DNA of 64,000 nucleotides from UBA2227 sp036677505. GTDB taxonomy: Bacteria > Bacillota_I > Bacilli_A > Erysipelotrichales > Erysipelotrichaceae. The stretch lies in NCBI GenBank assembly GCA_036677505.1, contig JAVBWK010000009.1:41248-105247 (forward strand). Direction: 5' to 3'. Under the pieces are notes generated by a model. That model was not told the origin of the DNA. It did not search any database and saw only the letters and a program-made list of their open reading frames with translations. This document shows, piece after piece, positions 1 to 7,965 of this stretch. The translations under genes and the position numbers were made by a program. Numbering within the stretch: the first letter of the stretch is position 1; each line of letters opens with the position of its first letter.

Positions 1-1
1 G

Positions 2-1558
2 CAAGACGCTATCGTAAATACGATTTTGAGAGGATCAAGAGTTAATACAATACATCCTTCATATCAAGTATGGAGTTATGCTAGTTTGATAAAGGATTAT
101 AACGAAGATGTGCGCAAGGAAAACATTGAGTTGTTTCCCTGCGCTTTTTTACACAATTATGATAAAAGAGAAAATGATCCATTACTAGATAATAGCTATT
201 CTTACTACTTGAAACAAGCTCCTGTTTTTATAAAGGGAGATTATGGAAAACTACGCGATTTTATTAAGAGATTTGTTAAGAAAGGCGATCAAAAACAAAT
301 TCTTTACCATATTGAACGTGGGAGAATTATTCCTTCAAAATCGCTTCAAGACTCTGTTGTTAATATGGTCAAGGGTAATGTTGAATTTAACATGATTGAT
401 GACCAGAAAGTTATTTATGAAAGAGCAAAACACATTGCTAGAACCTCATTTAGAGATCGAAAGAAAAGAGTTTACTTGATCGAAGGTGGACCTGGAACAG
501 GGAAAAGTTTAATTGCAATAAATCTATTGGCAGACTTGATAAGTACTCAAAACGGCAAGATGTGTAAGTATGTATCTAAAAACGCAGCACCAAGAAATGT
601 ATTCAAGAAGAAATTAAGAGATGGAGGATATAGAGTCCCGTATATTGACGCAATATTTGGTGGTTCAGGTGTATTCACAGCATCCGATTCAAACGAGTTT
701 GATGTTTTAATAGTTGATGAGGCTCATAGACTTGCTGGTAAATCTGGGTTTGTAAGCAATGTTGGGGAAAACCAAATCAAAGAGATAATCAATGCTTCAT
801 TGATATCAGTTTTTTTCATTGATGAATATCAAAGAATAAGTTTGAAGGATATTGGCACAAAAAATGAAATCAGAAAGTGGGCGCACTATTTTAATTGTGA
901 CATAAGTGAAGATTTGCTTATATCTCAGTTCAGATGTAATGGTAGTGATGGGTACATTTCTTGGATTGATTCAATATTAGAAATCAGTGATAAACCAGAC
1001 TTTTCGTTCAGTACAGATTATAATTATGATTTTAGAATTGTAGATAATCCCAATGACCTGAAAAATATGATTATTGAAAGGAATTTGGATAATAATAAGT
1101 CAAGAATTCTTGCGGGATACTGTTGGAATTGGAATAAAAATAAAAGAAGTAATCCGGATCATCATGATATTCAGATTTCTGAACATAATTTTGCGATGTC
1201 ATGGAATTTAGACAATACGGATACTTGGGCTATTCATCCAGAGTCGGTTAATCAAGTCGGATGTATTCATACATCTCAAGGATTAGAATTTGATTTTGTT
1301 GGAGTAATAATTGGCGAAGACATTAAATACCGAAATGGTAACATTATTACGGATTTTACAAAACGTGCAAAGACTGATGCTTCGATGAAGGGAATTAAGA
1401 AATTATATAGATCCCATCCTGAGGAAGCACTAAAATTATCCGATGAAATCATTAAGAATACATACAGAACTCTCTTGACTAGAGGTCAGAAAGGTTGTTA
1501 TGTTTATATATGTGATAGCAACTTACGTGAATACTTCAAATCTAGAATGCATATTTAA
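2..1558 (+). CDS. DUF2075-type DNA/RNA helicase, 5' end cut by window
   Basis: Predicted P-loop helicase/ATPase of the DUF2075 (Schlafen group 3-like) kind, first gene of the visible defence-like operon. The reading frame is open to the very first bases of the window, so the TTG at 26 is not a real start and the N-terminus lies upstream. A Walker A motif GGPGTGKS is encoded near 485-508, a Walker B VDEAH near 714-725, and an arginine-rich helicase motif with LLTRGQKG near 1470-1494. The next gene starts 15 bp downstream, so the two are probably co-transcribed. It may correspond to one subunit of an SspFGH-like effector set, but I cannot assign which one. DUF2075 assignment is from motif layout and sequence feel, moderately sure. 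Confidence 0.75.
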   Translation, partial: QDAIVNTILRGSRVNTIHPSYQVWSYASLIKDYNEDVRKENIELFPCAFLHNYDKRENDPLLDNSYSYYLKQAPVFIKGDYGKLRDFIKRFVKKGDQKQILYHIERGRIIPSKSLQDSVVNMVKGNVEFNMIDDQKVIYERAKHIARTSFRDRKKRVYLIEGGPGTGKSLIAINLLADLISTQNGKMCKYVSKNAAPRNVFKKKLRDGGYRVPYIDAIFGGSGVFTASDSNEFDVLIVDEAHRLAGKSGFVSNVGENQIKEIINASLISVFFIDEYQRISLKDIGTKNEIRKWAHYFNCDISEDLLISQFRCNGSDGYISWIDSILEISDKPDFSFSTDYNYDFRIVDNPNDLKNMIIERNLDNNKSRILAGYCWNWNKNKRSNPDHHDIQISEHNFAMSWNLDNTDTWAIHPESVNQVGCIHTSQGLEFDFVGVIIGEDIKYRNGNIITDFTKRAKTDASMKGIKKLYRSHPEEALKLSDEIIKNTYRTLLTRGQKGCYVYICDSNLREYFKSRMHI

Positions 1559-1573
1559 AGGAAGTGAGAATGT

Positions 1574-3754
1574 ATGGGATTTAAAGATATTGAAATTAAA
1601 AATGAGTATCGAACGACATCAAGTAATGTAATAAAAGAGTTCTACATTCCTGTTTTAACTGAGTCTGTATTATATCAGAGAGCCGTAGGCTTCTTCTCTT
1701 CCACTGCTTTGATCCAATTAGCAATTGGGTTACAACATATTGCAAAAAATAACGGAAAAGTTGAACTAATTGTATCGCCGAGATTATCTGAAGATGATAT
1801 TAAGGCAATTGTTCAAGGTTATAAAAACAGAGATGAAGCTATTTCAAAATCACTTCTGGATACTTTAAACGAGATAAATTTTGATGGTGATAAAAGAAGA
1901 TTGGCATATTTAACAAAACTTATAGAGATCGGGATTTTGGATATAAAGGTTGCTTTTTTAAGTAAAGATAATCAAATTGGTATGTTTCATGAAAAACTTG
2001 GAATCATGACTGACAATAGTGGGGATTATATAGCATTTTCTGGATCTTTGAATGAATCTTTAACAGCATATACTTATAATGTTGAATGCATAGATGTTTT
2101 TCAAAGCTGGGGTAGTGAGGACTCTCGAGATAGAGCTAATAAGAAGCGTCTTGCGTTCAATCGCATGTGGAATAACAAAGAAAGTGGAATTGACATAATT
2201 GAGTTCCCCAAAGTAGCTATCGAAAGAATGGTAAGTATAAAGGAAGAATATATTTCAAAAAATGGTGTAGATTTTGTAGAGGAAGACAAAATTGATTGGA
2301 TTTATAAAGATGATGAAAACATATGCGAATATAATATTCCTCTGGTTCCGCAGTCGCTTGTTATTCGAGATTATCAGCAATCCGCTATAGATAATTGGTC
2401 GTTTAATGGGTATAAAGGAATTTTCGACATGGCGACCGGTACCGGTAAAACATTAACTGGTTTATTAGCTCTCACATCGCTATTTCATCAAAAAGGTAGA
2501 TTGATCGTGGTCATTATTGCTCCATATACACATTTGGTAGAGCAATGGATAAAAGATCTGAGTTGGTTCAATATAGATCCAATTGTTGGATATAGTGATT
2601 CAAAATACGTCAACTATCGTAAGAAACTTAAGAAAGCTGTAGAGAATTTTAACTTGGGCATAGTGGATTTCGTATGCTTTATAACTACTAACGCTAGTTT
2701 CAGATTAAAGTCAGTTCAAGAAATTATTGATAAAATGCCACAAGATTCATTTATCATCGTTGATGAAGCTCACAACTTTGGCTCACCCCGATTACTAACT
2801 TCATTGCCAGAACATTTTAGATATAGATTGGCGTTATCTGCAACACTTGAGCGACATAATGACCCGCTAGGTACCGCTGCTCTATATAATTATTTTGGAA
2901 GTAAAAGTATAGAATATGGATTGCAAAGAGCTATTCATGAAGGTATGTTAGCTCCGTATAAGTATTATCCCATCATTACTAATTTCACAATTGATGAATT
3001 TACAGAGTATATTCGATTAACTAACGAAGTCGCTAAACATCTAAAGGAAATAAATGGTAGAATTGTTATAGACGATATAGGGAAAATGATCCTGCTAAAA
3101 CGTGCCAGATTAGTTGCTGGTGCAAACAATAAAATAGAGATGTTACTTCGAACGATTGAACCTTACAAAACTGAGGATGGTATTCTTATTTATTGCGGTG
3201 CGACAAATATGATTGATGATGAGACATTTGAAGATGAAGTACGTCAGATTGATCTCATAAGTCGAAAATTATATAATCTTTTTAAGATGAAAACATCGCA
3301 ATTTACATCAAATGAAGATAGAGAAACAAGGCAAAAGATAATTGAGCTGTTTATTGAAAGAGAACTCAATGGAATTGTTGCTATAAAATGCCTTGATGAG
3401 GGTGTAAATATCCCTTCGATTAAAACTGCATTTATTTTAGCTAGTACCACGAACCCCAAAGAACATATACAACGTAGAGGACGTGTATTGAGACTTTCTG
3501 ACAATAAGAAGTTTGCGGAAATCTTTGATTTTATTGTACTACCAAGACCCATATCTGAAGCAGCAAACTTGACGGATGGCGAAAAGTTATCTGACTTAGG
3601 TCTTGTTAAAAGAGAACTGAGAAGAGTTCATGAATTCAGCAGATTATCACTAAATGAAACAAATGGACAAATGCTTATTTCTCAAGTATTAAATGTATAC
3701 CAGCAACTCAAATGGGAAAGTGTTTATGAATCAAAAGAGGAGGAGATACTGTAA
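1574..3754 (+). CDS. PLD-like domain / SF2 DEAD-DEAH helicase
   Basis: Two-part protein of 726 aa. The N-terminal ~200 residues look like a phospholipase D-type nuclease domain: an HEK motif with D eight residues on (around residue 138) and a downstream SGSLNES. The C-terminal part is an SF2 helicase with ATGTGKT Walker A (about residue 290), DEAH box (about 397) and the motif VI QRRGR (about 634). One PLD HKD motif per chain usually means a dimeric nuclease; nuclease activity here is inference. ATG at 1574 follows a purine-rich GGAAGTGAG site. It overlaps the next small gene by one base (TAATG). Such PLD-helicase fusions are common in anti-phage loci. Confidence 0.85.
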   Translation: MGFKDIEIKNEYRTTSSNVIKEFYIPVLTESVLYQRAVGFFSSTALIQLAIGLQHIAKNNGKVELIVSPRLSEDDIKAIVQGYKNRDEAISKSLLDTLNEINFDGDKRRLAYLTKLIEIGILDIKVAFLSKDNQIGMFHEKLGIMTDNSGDYIAFSGSLNESLTAYTYNVECIDVFQSWGSEDSRDRANKKRLAFNRMWNNKESGIDIIEFPKVAIERMVSIKEEYISKNGVDFVEEDKIDWIYKDDENICEYNIPLVPQSLVIRDYQQSAIDNWSFNGYKGIFDMATGTGKTLTGLLALTSLFHQKGRLIVVIIAPYTHLVEQWIKDLSWFNIDPIVGYSDSKYVNYRKKLKKAVENFNLGIVDFVCFITTNASFRLKSVQEIIDKMPQDSFIIVDEAHNFGSPRLLTSLPEHFRYRLALSATLERHNDPLGTAALYNYFGSKSIEYGLQRAIHEGMLAPYKYYPIITNFTIDEFTEYIRLTNEVAKHLKEINGRIVIDDIGKMILLKRARLVAGANNKIEMLLRTIEPYKTEDGILIYCGATNMIDDETFEDEVRQIDLISRKLYNLFKMKTSQFTSNEDRETRQKIIELFIERELNGIVAIKCLDEGVNIPSIKTAFILASTTNPKEHIQRRGRVLRLSDNKKFAEIFDFIVLPRPISEAANLTDGEKLSDLGLVKRELRRVHEFSRLSLNETNGQMLISQVLNVYQQLKWESVYESKEEEIL

Positions 3755-3915
3755 TGGTTGTAAGAGAAAAAGCACAAAAGATACTTAACCTGATTATTGA
3801 ATTGGAAAAAGAATACGAGAAAGATAATAGTATAGCAGACTCGGATGTTGTTAAAAAAATCAAAAAAATAGTGGAGGAAGTTACAGATGCGCTTGATATC
3901 ACTGGAATTAACTAA
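3754..3915 (+). CDS. small 53-aa coiled-coil-like protein in the defence operon
   Basis: ATG at 3754 overlaps the stop of the PLD-helicase by one base and is preceded by AGGAGGAG, an excellent ribosome site. The frame runs 53 codons to TAA at 3913-3915 and overlaps the start of the DndD-like gene by 29 bp. The protein is Lys/Glu rich with heptad-like Ile/Leu/Val spacing (starts MVVREKAQKILNLIIELEKE), suggesting a short helical or coiled-coil peptide. The tight coupling on both sides supports a real gene rather than a chance frame. No family recognised; possibly a small subunit of the neighbouring ATPase or helicase. Confidence 0.7.
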   Translation: MVVREKAQKILNLIIELEKEYEKDNSIADSDVVKKIKKIVEEVTDALDITGIN

Positions 3916-5854
3916 TTTTAGGCAATATTTAAATGCAAAAATTGATTTCTCTACTGATCAAAAAAAGAATGTAACATTGATTACGGGGGAAATGGGTGCT
4001 GGAAAATCCACTTTAGAACAGGCATTTAGGTATGTTTTGTATGGGATTTCGGAGTTTGGAAATACTGAGTTGATTAACAATAAACTTAAAAATACTGCTC
4101 CAATAAATCAAGTAATTACAGCACAAGTTAAGTTGACTTTTGAGTTTAAAGGTTCAGAATATACAATCTCTAGAAGCCAACCATATTTGAAACTGCCTAA
4201 CTCATCTTTGATCGCTCAAGGCCCAAAGTTATCTTTGATTGAGATCAAAGATGGAAATGTTATTCCGCACAAAGATGAATTTGCTCTGAAAATTGCATCT
4301 CAAATGATACCTAAGCAATTATCTGATTATTTTTTCATTGATGGCGAAAAAATTGAAAAGATGTCTAAAAATATGGCAGACGATTCAAAACAAGATGATT
4401 TTGCAAGAGTTGTTAAGAGTATTTTAGGTTTAAATTATCTGGCTAAAACTGTTGAGCATCTTAAAAGTGTTGAGAAGATTTACAACAAAGAGATTGATAA
4501 GTTTGGGGGAGATAAAGTACTAAAGTTGAGTGACAGAATTGATGAGATTAGTACAGACATCTCATTGAAGAATCAAAGCATTAATGATTATGAAAATCAG
4601 AGAGAAACATACTTAAGGGAAATAAAGCAATTGGATGAAAGAATCCGATCAATTCCTGATGCTGAAAAGTTGCAGAAGGAGTTTAATGATAGAGCAAAAC
4701 TTATTGAGAGCAAGCATGGGGAACTAGAACAAGCAAAGACCAATTATTTTGCATCGAATAATATTAATTTCATTTATTTCCTGGGTACACCACTTATTAA
4801 GAATGCAATGGATGTACTAAGATCAAAAGGAGATTTGGATTTTGGAATACCTAATCTTCATTCTATGACGATTGATCACTTATTAAGTACGGGCACATGC
4901 ATTTGCGGACAGAAACTCAATGAAAATCCTAGTTCTCGAGCGCGTCTTGAATATCTGAGAACCATAGTGCCTCCTCAATCTGCAAGTATGGCTATCAATA
5001 CTTATATTAAAGACGCAAAGTTTAGGGTCGAATCACAAGAAACAGTTTTGTCTATGCATCGTAACAATTTCAAGGAAATACGAAAACTTAACCACGAGAT
5101 AGATCAACTCGAAAGAGAGCAATCTCTTCTTAATGAACAAATGGGTGAGATTTCTACTATAGTTGAAGAAAAAAAGAAGTACGATTTTTATGTGAAGCAA
5201 GTAGTTTTGATCGAATCAAATATCAAAAAAATAACCAAAGAGATCGGTGTTCTAGAAAATGATAGAGAACTTTTGAGAGAAGAAAAATACTCGCTTAAAA
5301 AAGTCACAAAAGCAAGTGAGAAGATATCTGAATACCTTGACTATGTTACCTTTATTGCTGATCAAGTTAAGAATCGTTACTCTCAAAAAGAAGAAATAGT
5401 AAGAACAGAACTAGAAAAGAATATAAACAAGTATCTTAGAGACATGTATAAAGAGGGATTTAGGGTTGAGATTACAAAAAACTATAAAATTCGGGTACAT
5501 GTCGAAGAGGCAGTCGAAGGAGATAATATTGACAAATCAATGGGACAAGGTTATGTTATCATATTTGCCTTTATTTCAAGTGTCATAAAAATGGCTAAAG
5601 AAAAGTTCATATCTGATGGAGATGATAACTATCAAGAGTTTTATCCGTTAGTTATGGATGCACCATTATCAAACATTGATATTGGTTTTATACCTGGTAT
5701 ATGTGACACCTTACCGAAGATTGCAGAACAAATTATTATTTTCTTAAATGAAAAGGATTCGGAGATCTACAGAAGATTTGCCGATGGCACGATTGGGGAA
5801 CATTACAAGTTAGTTACTATCGGACACTTGGAAACCCAAGTAACGGAGGTTTGA
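3887..5854 (+). CDS. DndD/Rad50-like SMC-type ATPase
   Basis: A 655-aa ABC/SMC-type ATPase. It opens with the RecF/Rad50-like 'LELTNFRQY' strand and Walker A GEMGAGKS at residues 34-41, has long Lys/Glu-rich coiled-coil stretches (about 200-280 and 380-480), a zinc-hook-like CICGQ near residue 338 between the coils, and a C-terminal signature region (MGQGY) followed by Walker B LVMDAPLSNID near 589. This layout matches DndD of DNA phosphorothioation loci and related AAA ATPases. It probably works in DNA sensing or remodelling with the helicases upstream. ATG 3887 follows GGAGGAAG. Family level is solid; DndD versus another SMC-like defence ATPase is not decided. Confidence 0.82.
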   Translation: MRLISLELTNFRQYLNAKIDFSTDQKKNVTLITGEMGAGKSTLEQAFRYVLYGISEFGNTELINNKLKNTAPINQVITAQVKLTFEFKGSEYTISRSQPYLKLPNSSLIAQGPKLSLIEIKDGNVIPHKDEFALKIASQMIPKQLSDYFFIDGEKIEKMSKNMADDSKQDDFARVVKSILGLNYLAKTVEHLKSVEKIYNKEIDKFGGDKVLKLSDRIDEISTDISLKNQSINDYENQRETYLREIKQLDERIRSIPDAEKLQKEFNDRAKLIESKHGELEQAKTNYFASNNINFIYFLGTPLIKNAMDVLRSKGDLDFGIPNLHSMTIDHLLSTGTCICGQKLNENPSSRARLEYLRTIVPPQSASMAINTYIKDAKFRVESQETVLSMHRNNFKEIRKLNHEIDQLEREQSLLNEQMGEISTIVEEKKKYDFYVKQVVLIESNIKKITKEIGVLENDRELLREEKYSLKKVTKASEKISEYLDYVTFIADQVKNRYSQKEEIVRTELEKNINKYLRDMYKEGFRVEITKNYKIRVHVEEAVEGDNIDKSMGQGYVIIFAFISSVIKMAKEKFISDGDDNYQEFYPLVMDAPLSNIDIGFIPGICDTLPKIAEQIIIFLNEKDSEIYRRFADGTIGEHYKLVTIGHLETQVTEV

Positions 5855-5855
5855 A

Positions 5856-6386
5856 ATGTTTGATAAAGAATATACTTTTACTGGTAAACATGCTGAATAT
5901 GTTAGAGAATTGACTTCAAACCCATACTCTGAAGATGGGAAAGGCCGGGGTGTTTTCCAAAGAAATATCGATGTTTATATGGCTGCTCCATTAATTGGAC
6001 TACTTTATGATCGGACTGCTGACAAAGATAATAACAGTAAAAGCACAACGAAAATTTTCACTGATCAGTTCATTAGTCGAGATTCTGAGTTGCAATTCAT
6101 TCTTTTCACAGTATTGCTAAACGATAGAACTCATAATGATCCAGAACAAAGAATTCAAAATTCCTTTCAGAATATTTACGAGGATAAATCTCGAGATCAT
6201 CTTGAGAATTTATTTGATCAGTATTTACTTGGCGGGGTTGAAGTACTTCATGAGAAGATTATTGATGATTCAAAATCAATCGACGATATAGTAGGTAATT
6301 TTCATTCATTTATGGAGGAGTTTAACGACTTATTCGCAACTCCGGCACATTTAATGCAGTCATTTGATAAGGAGTTGACTATTTAG
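5856..6386 (+). CDS. 176-aa hypothetical protein, partner of SMC-like ATPase
   Basis: Starts one base after the stop of the DndD-like gene and ends one base before the EVE-like gene, so it belongs to the same transcript. GGAGG lies nine bases before its ATG. The protein has no signal peptide or membrane segment. It is mixed charged, with a central segment (FILFTVLLNDRTHNDPEQRI) that may be helical. Position directly after a DndD-like ATPase recalls dndE, but it lacks the short basic DndE character that I remember, so I leave it unnamed. A small adaptor of the ATPase is the likely role by context only. Confidence 0.7.
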   Translation: MFDKEYTFTGKHAEYVRELTSNPYSEDGKGRGVFQRNIDVYMAAPLIGLLYDRTADKDNNSKSTTKIFTDQFISRDSELQFILFTVLLNDRTHNDPEQRIQNSFQNIYEDKSRDHLENLFDQYLLGGVEVLHEKIIDDSKSIDDIVGNFHSFMEEFNDLFATPAHLMQSFDKELTI

Positions 6387-6387
6387 G

Positions 6388-6981
6388 ATGGGTATTGTTT
6401 TACTTACATATAACCCCGACCACTGGACTGCTGAACAAATTAATGATTTTGATGAAAAGTTGAAGACATTACCTTTTCGAAGAAGATGGTCTTGTAACAC
6501 GTATAATGCAGGCCCAGGTGATCATTTCTTCCTGATCTTACAAGGTAAGTCACTGCAAAGAGGTATTCTTGCTCATGGGGTGGTGTTAAGCAGGCCGTTT
6601 AGTGCAGAGCACTGGAACATCGATAAGCGTAACAAAGGTGAAAAAACAAGATATATAGAAATTGAGTTTCAAGAGTATTTAAATCCAAGCAGATTTAGAA
6701 TTCTTACAACTGAAAGATTGAACAAAAGATTTCCTAATCAGTACTGGACACCACAGAGTTCAGGAATCACGGTTTTAGGTGAGTATTGCAATCTTTTAAT
6801 ATCTGAGTGGGAGAATATCTTAAACACAAAAATCGAAATTGACAGAGAAGTTTTTTACCCACATCTCAGTAAGCATGATGTTGCATATAATTCAGATTCC
6901 GATACCATAGTTTCTAAAAAATTGAAAAAAAGGGAGAGAGGCAGTAAAAAACCAGAGTTCGATTTGGATTTCGAAGAATAA
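6388..6981 (+). CDS. EVE-like (PUA-fold) domain protein with acidic C-terminal tail
   Basis: The first ~150 residues resemble the EVE/PUA-like domain usually found in front of HNH or McrB-type restriction nucleases: 'LLTYNPDHW', a 'WSC' followed by a 'PGDHFFLILQG' strand, 'RGILAHGVV', 'HWN', and 'YWTPQSSGI'. EVE-fold domains bind modified bases. Here no nuclease is attached; instead residues ~165-197 form a Lys/Arg-rich linker ending in PEFDLDFEE. Nearly the same tail ends the 554-aa protein at 12122-13786. Last gene before the internal promoter. A reader of modified or sulfur-modified DNA is my inference. Confidence 0.75.
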   Translation: MGIVLLTYNPDHWTAEQINDFDEKLKTLPFRRRWSCNTYNAGPGDHFFLILQGKSLQRGILAHGVVLSRPFSAEHWNIDKRNKGEKTRYIEIEFQEYLNPSRFRILTTERLNKRFPNQYWTPQSSGITVLGEYCNLLISEWENILNTKIEIDREVFYPHLSKHDVAYNSDSDTIVSKKLKKRERGSKKPEFDLDFEE

Positions 6982-7004
6982 AACTAAAGATAAGTATTTC
7001 TCTT

Positions 7005-7040
7005 GATAAGCCATTGGAACTCGACTTCCAATGGCTTATC
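7005..7040. repeat. 15-bp perfect inverted repeat around the internal promoter
   Basis: Arms 7005-7019 (GATAAGCCATTGGAA) and 7026-7040 are perfectly complementary with a six-base loop. No clear U-run follows, so it is a poor intrinsic terminator; the -35 box of the next promoter lies in its loop and right arm, which fits an operator or a dual terminator/operator. Confidence 0.8.
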
Positions 7041-7049
7041 GTGTATAAT
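7021..7049 (+). promoter_or_regulatory. promoter of the sspB-like operon
   Basis: -10 TATAAT at 7044-7049, 17 bases after TCGACT at 7021-7026 (four of six to TTGACA). It separates the upstream helicase/ATPase block from the sspBCD-like block and overlaps the inverted repeat. Confidence 0.55.
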
Positions 7050-7071
7050 TGTATATATTCGAGGTGTAAAT

Positions 7072-7965
7072 ATGGCATATGCAAGACATCAAAGTTTTTT
7101 TGTTAAAGAAAACTGGATCAATAAAGGAATAAAAGCTATAATGCATGACCCTGAGATATTCAGTGATCTTTCAAATTATAAAGAATTAGGAATTGGTAAA
7201 AATATGTTCATATCTTTAAAGTATTGGCTTGAAGCATTGAACATTGCAATATTTTCAAAAAACATAGCTAGTTTAACAGCTTTCGGAAGATTCATTTATG
7301 ATAATGATTTGTCTTGCGAAAGCAAAGTAACACTCAATTTACTACATTATTACTTAACTTTACAAAAACCGATAAATGGAGCAGAAATGTCTCACACTTT
7401 CTTCTGGTTTTTCAATATTAACCAGGATAGGATTATCCGGAAGTCAGAGCTAGTTAATGATTTGGTCATTTGGGACACTTCTATGTTTAGGAGAAACACT
7501 TCTGAGAATACAATTAAGCGTGACATAGATTGTTTGCTTCAAACTTATACTAAAAATGATAAATCTCATCCTGAAGACAAAAATGTTTCAATACTCTCTA
7601 GGTTAAGTTTAGTCTTTAAGCAAGGAGAGAACTTTATTAGAAGTCCTATGAAAGAATCAGATTTAAGCCGCAGCATTTTGATGTATATGATTATTCGAAT
7701 GAAAGAGCAAAATATTCAAGAGGGTAATGGCGAGTTTTTAGAGTTAAATGAAATCATTGAAGGTGAGATGTCTCCTGGACGAGTCTTTCACATGAGCAGA
7801 GTTGATATTGTAGAGATTATCGATGAAATGATTTCAAATGGATTTAAAATTCGAGTTGTAAGAACTAATAATCTTGACACACTTATTGTGGATGAGGAAA
7901 TGAGTTCAGAGAATTATCTGTCTAATATTTTTGAGAATTGGGGGAGAATGAGATATGAAAGTTAG
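7072..7965 (+). CDS. sspB: DUF4007 family protein, SspB-like
   Basis: 297 aa from ATG 7072, which has GAGGTG five bases upstream; an open frame further upstream runs into the inverted repeat and is not used. The start 'YARHQSFFVKENWINKGIKA', the 'LGIGKNMFISLKYWLEAL' segment and the middle 'TFFWFFNI' part are hallmark DUF4007 features. In the SspABCD single-strand phosphorothioation system SspB is a DUF4007 protein reported to act on one DNA strand. The following two genes match SspC and SspD in type and order, which supports the naming. It overlaps the next gene by 11 bp. Symbol given by domain and synteny, not by an alignment. Confidence 0.75.
   Translation: MAYARHQSFFVKENWINKGIKAIMHDPEIFSDLSNYKELGIGKNMFISLKYWLEALNIAIFSKNIASLTAFGRFIYDNDLSCESKVTLNLLHYYLTLQKPINGAEMSHTFFWFFNINQDRIIRKSELVNDLVIWDTSMFRRNTSENTIKRDIDCLLQTYTKNDKSHPEDKNVSILSRLSLVFKQGENFIRSPMKESDLSRSILMYMIIRMKEQNIQEGNGEFLELNEIIEGEMSPGRVFHMSRVDIVEIIDEMISNGFKIRVVRTNNLDTLIVDEEMSSENYLSNIFENWGRMRYES

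Noticed and set aside
26..28. TTG as start of the first gene
   Set aside because: The frame stays open to base 2, and the protein lacks the expected N-terminus, so the gene begins outside the window.
5856..6386. Calling the 176-aa protein DndE
   Set aside because: It follows a DndD-like gene, but size and sequence do not match the short basic DndE I know.
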